Source of the DNA: Mycoplasmataceae bacterium
GTDB taxonomy: Bacteria; Bacillota_I; Bacilli_A; Mycoplasmatales; Metamycoplasmataceae
Reading direction: 5' to 3'
Assembly: GCA_030154525.1 (NCBI GenBank)
Contig: JAGUQV010000090.1
Span: forward strand, 1-46,365
DNA: 46,365 nucleotides
The notes beneath the pieces were generated by a model. It was not told the DNA's origin. It saw only the letters and a list, made by a program, of their open reading frames with translations, and made no database searches. Both the position numbers and the translations under genes were made by a program. This document shows, in pieces, positions 45,722 to 46,365 of the stretch (within the stretch, counting starts at the first letter, position 1; every line of letters starts with the position of its first letter).

Positions 45722-46365
45722 TTATACATATAACATTCTAGAAGATATTAATTGACCGTTTGCTAATTTGTATTTTGGAGAATCTGTGATTTGAATTCTC
45801 CAAAATCCTGATCCAAAATTATCATTAGGCTTTAAAATTCCGCTATCAGTGAAGATTTTAATATTTAAATGAACTATTTTATCCATCTCTACTTTAGTTC
45901 CGTTATATAAGTATTCAATTATACGCATTGGTAAAACTCCCCTTCTGATAGATTCTATTTCCTGGGGGTCACTAATATAAGTATAAGAAGAGCCCGATAG
46001 AGCATTAATTCCCTCAACAATAGTTGGGATTCAATTTGTTTTAGTGATTCCCTTGTTGCTTGCACCAATGGCATAATTATTTATTCCAATTAATTTATAA
46101 GTTAGGCCTCTTATAACGCCATTAGTAATTTCCACAGTGATGGTAATATTGCTGATATTTTCTATAGTTAAATCACTACCAGAAAAGTTTTTCCCCAACT
46201 CTAATTTTTTATCATCATTTTTGTCACCATTAAAGATAGAGTCAATTCTTGCTTTTTCTTGATTTAGTTCAGTTTCATTATTAAAATAAATTATGTTGTT
46301 TTTAACAACAATATCTAAGGGATTAAGAGTAATATTATTAGTAACTAAAGTACCATTTAAAATTA
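45722..46365 (-). CDS. Unrecognised protein, probably surface (5' end outside window)
   Basis: The frame is open from the right edge of the window to TAA at 45724-45722, giving the last 213-214 residues with one TGA as Trp (near 46030). It is hydrophilic and Asn/Ile/Thr-rich with beta-strand character (for example VEITNGVIRGLTYKLIGINNY), like mollicute lipoprotein ectodomains; no membrane helix is visible. I recognise no family. Its start and any lipobox are beyond the edge. Confidence 0.6.

Overview
This is a chromosome segment from a mollicute (Mycoplasma/Spiroplasma-like wall-less bacterium). The DNA is very AT-rich. Almost every long gene is readable only if TGA is tryptophan: apparent fragments in one frame join across in-frame TGA codons into full-length proteins such as RNase J, SerRS, LysRS, MnmE, YchF, GPI and a 1,056-residue helicase. 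All usable stops are TAA or TAG. A tRNA-Trp with anticodon CCA lies in the window; the UGA-reading tRNA-Trp must be elsewhere. A P80-P60-HinT-like membrane operon resembles that of Mycoplasma hominis and its relatives, but the species cannot be fixed from this sequence.

Layout. 1-4.4 kb (+): 3' part of an amino-acid permease with a long cytoplasmic tail, then a GH63/trehalase-like glycoside hydrolase. 4.4-6.8 kb (-): RNase J and peptide deformylase. 6.8-11.6 kb (+): serS, a two-gene ABC exporter and type III pantothenate kinase in one tightly overlapping operon. 11.6-14.8 kb (-): a large SF1 helicase. 14.8-17.7 kb (+): a ThiT-like ECF S-component, lysS and a HAD protein without an ordinary start codon. 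17.7-23.4 kb (-): a Cof-type phosphatase, then hinT-P60-P80. 23.6-24.3 kb (+): a LicD-like protein. 24.3-33.2 kb (-): a MacB-type ATPase and its giant 2,679-residue FtsX-type permease. 33.3-38.6 kb (-): mnmE, tatD, rsmA, an unknown gene, prs and rsmG, read in that order from the right. 38.7-41.7 kb: ychF (+), an RNA uracil methyltransferase (-), tRNA-Trp (+) and recO (-). 41.7-45.6 kb (+): an OmpR-like regulator, an S1-domain protein, pgi, the SRP RNA, a DnaA-box cluster, dnaN and an S4-domain protein. The right edge holds the 3' part of an unrecognised minus-strand protein.

Functionally this is mostly housekeeping: translation (serS, lysS, def, rsmA, rsmG, mnmE, ychF, SRP RNA), RNA decay (rnj), DNA replication and repair (dnaN, recO, helicase), cofactor and nucleotide supply (coaX, prs, thiamine uptake) and glycolysis (pgi). 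A surface/transport layer of very large lipoprotein and ABC proteins is interleaved with it. There are no insertion sequences, CRISPR arrays or phage genes, and no gene-free stretch above 300 bases.

The least ordinary signals are regulatory. Several genes have TATAAT exactly 7 bases before an ATG and no ribosome-binding site, which implies leaderless mRNAs. Divergent pairs share palindromic back-to-back -10 boxes. Convergent pairs end within a few bases of one another. Also notable are an orphan OmpR-like regulator with a degenerate receiver, a probable ATT start codon (or frameshift) behind lysS, and a candidate replication origin next to dnaN without dnaA.
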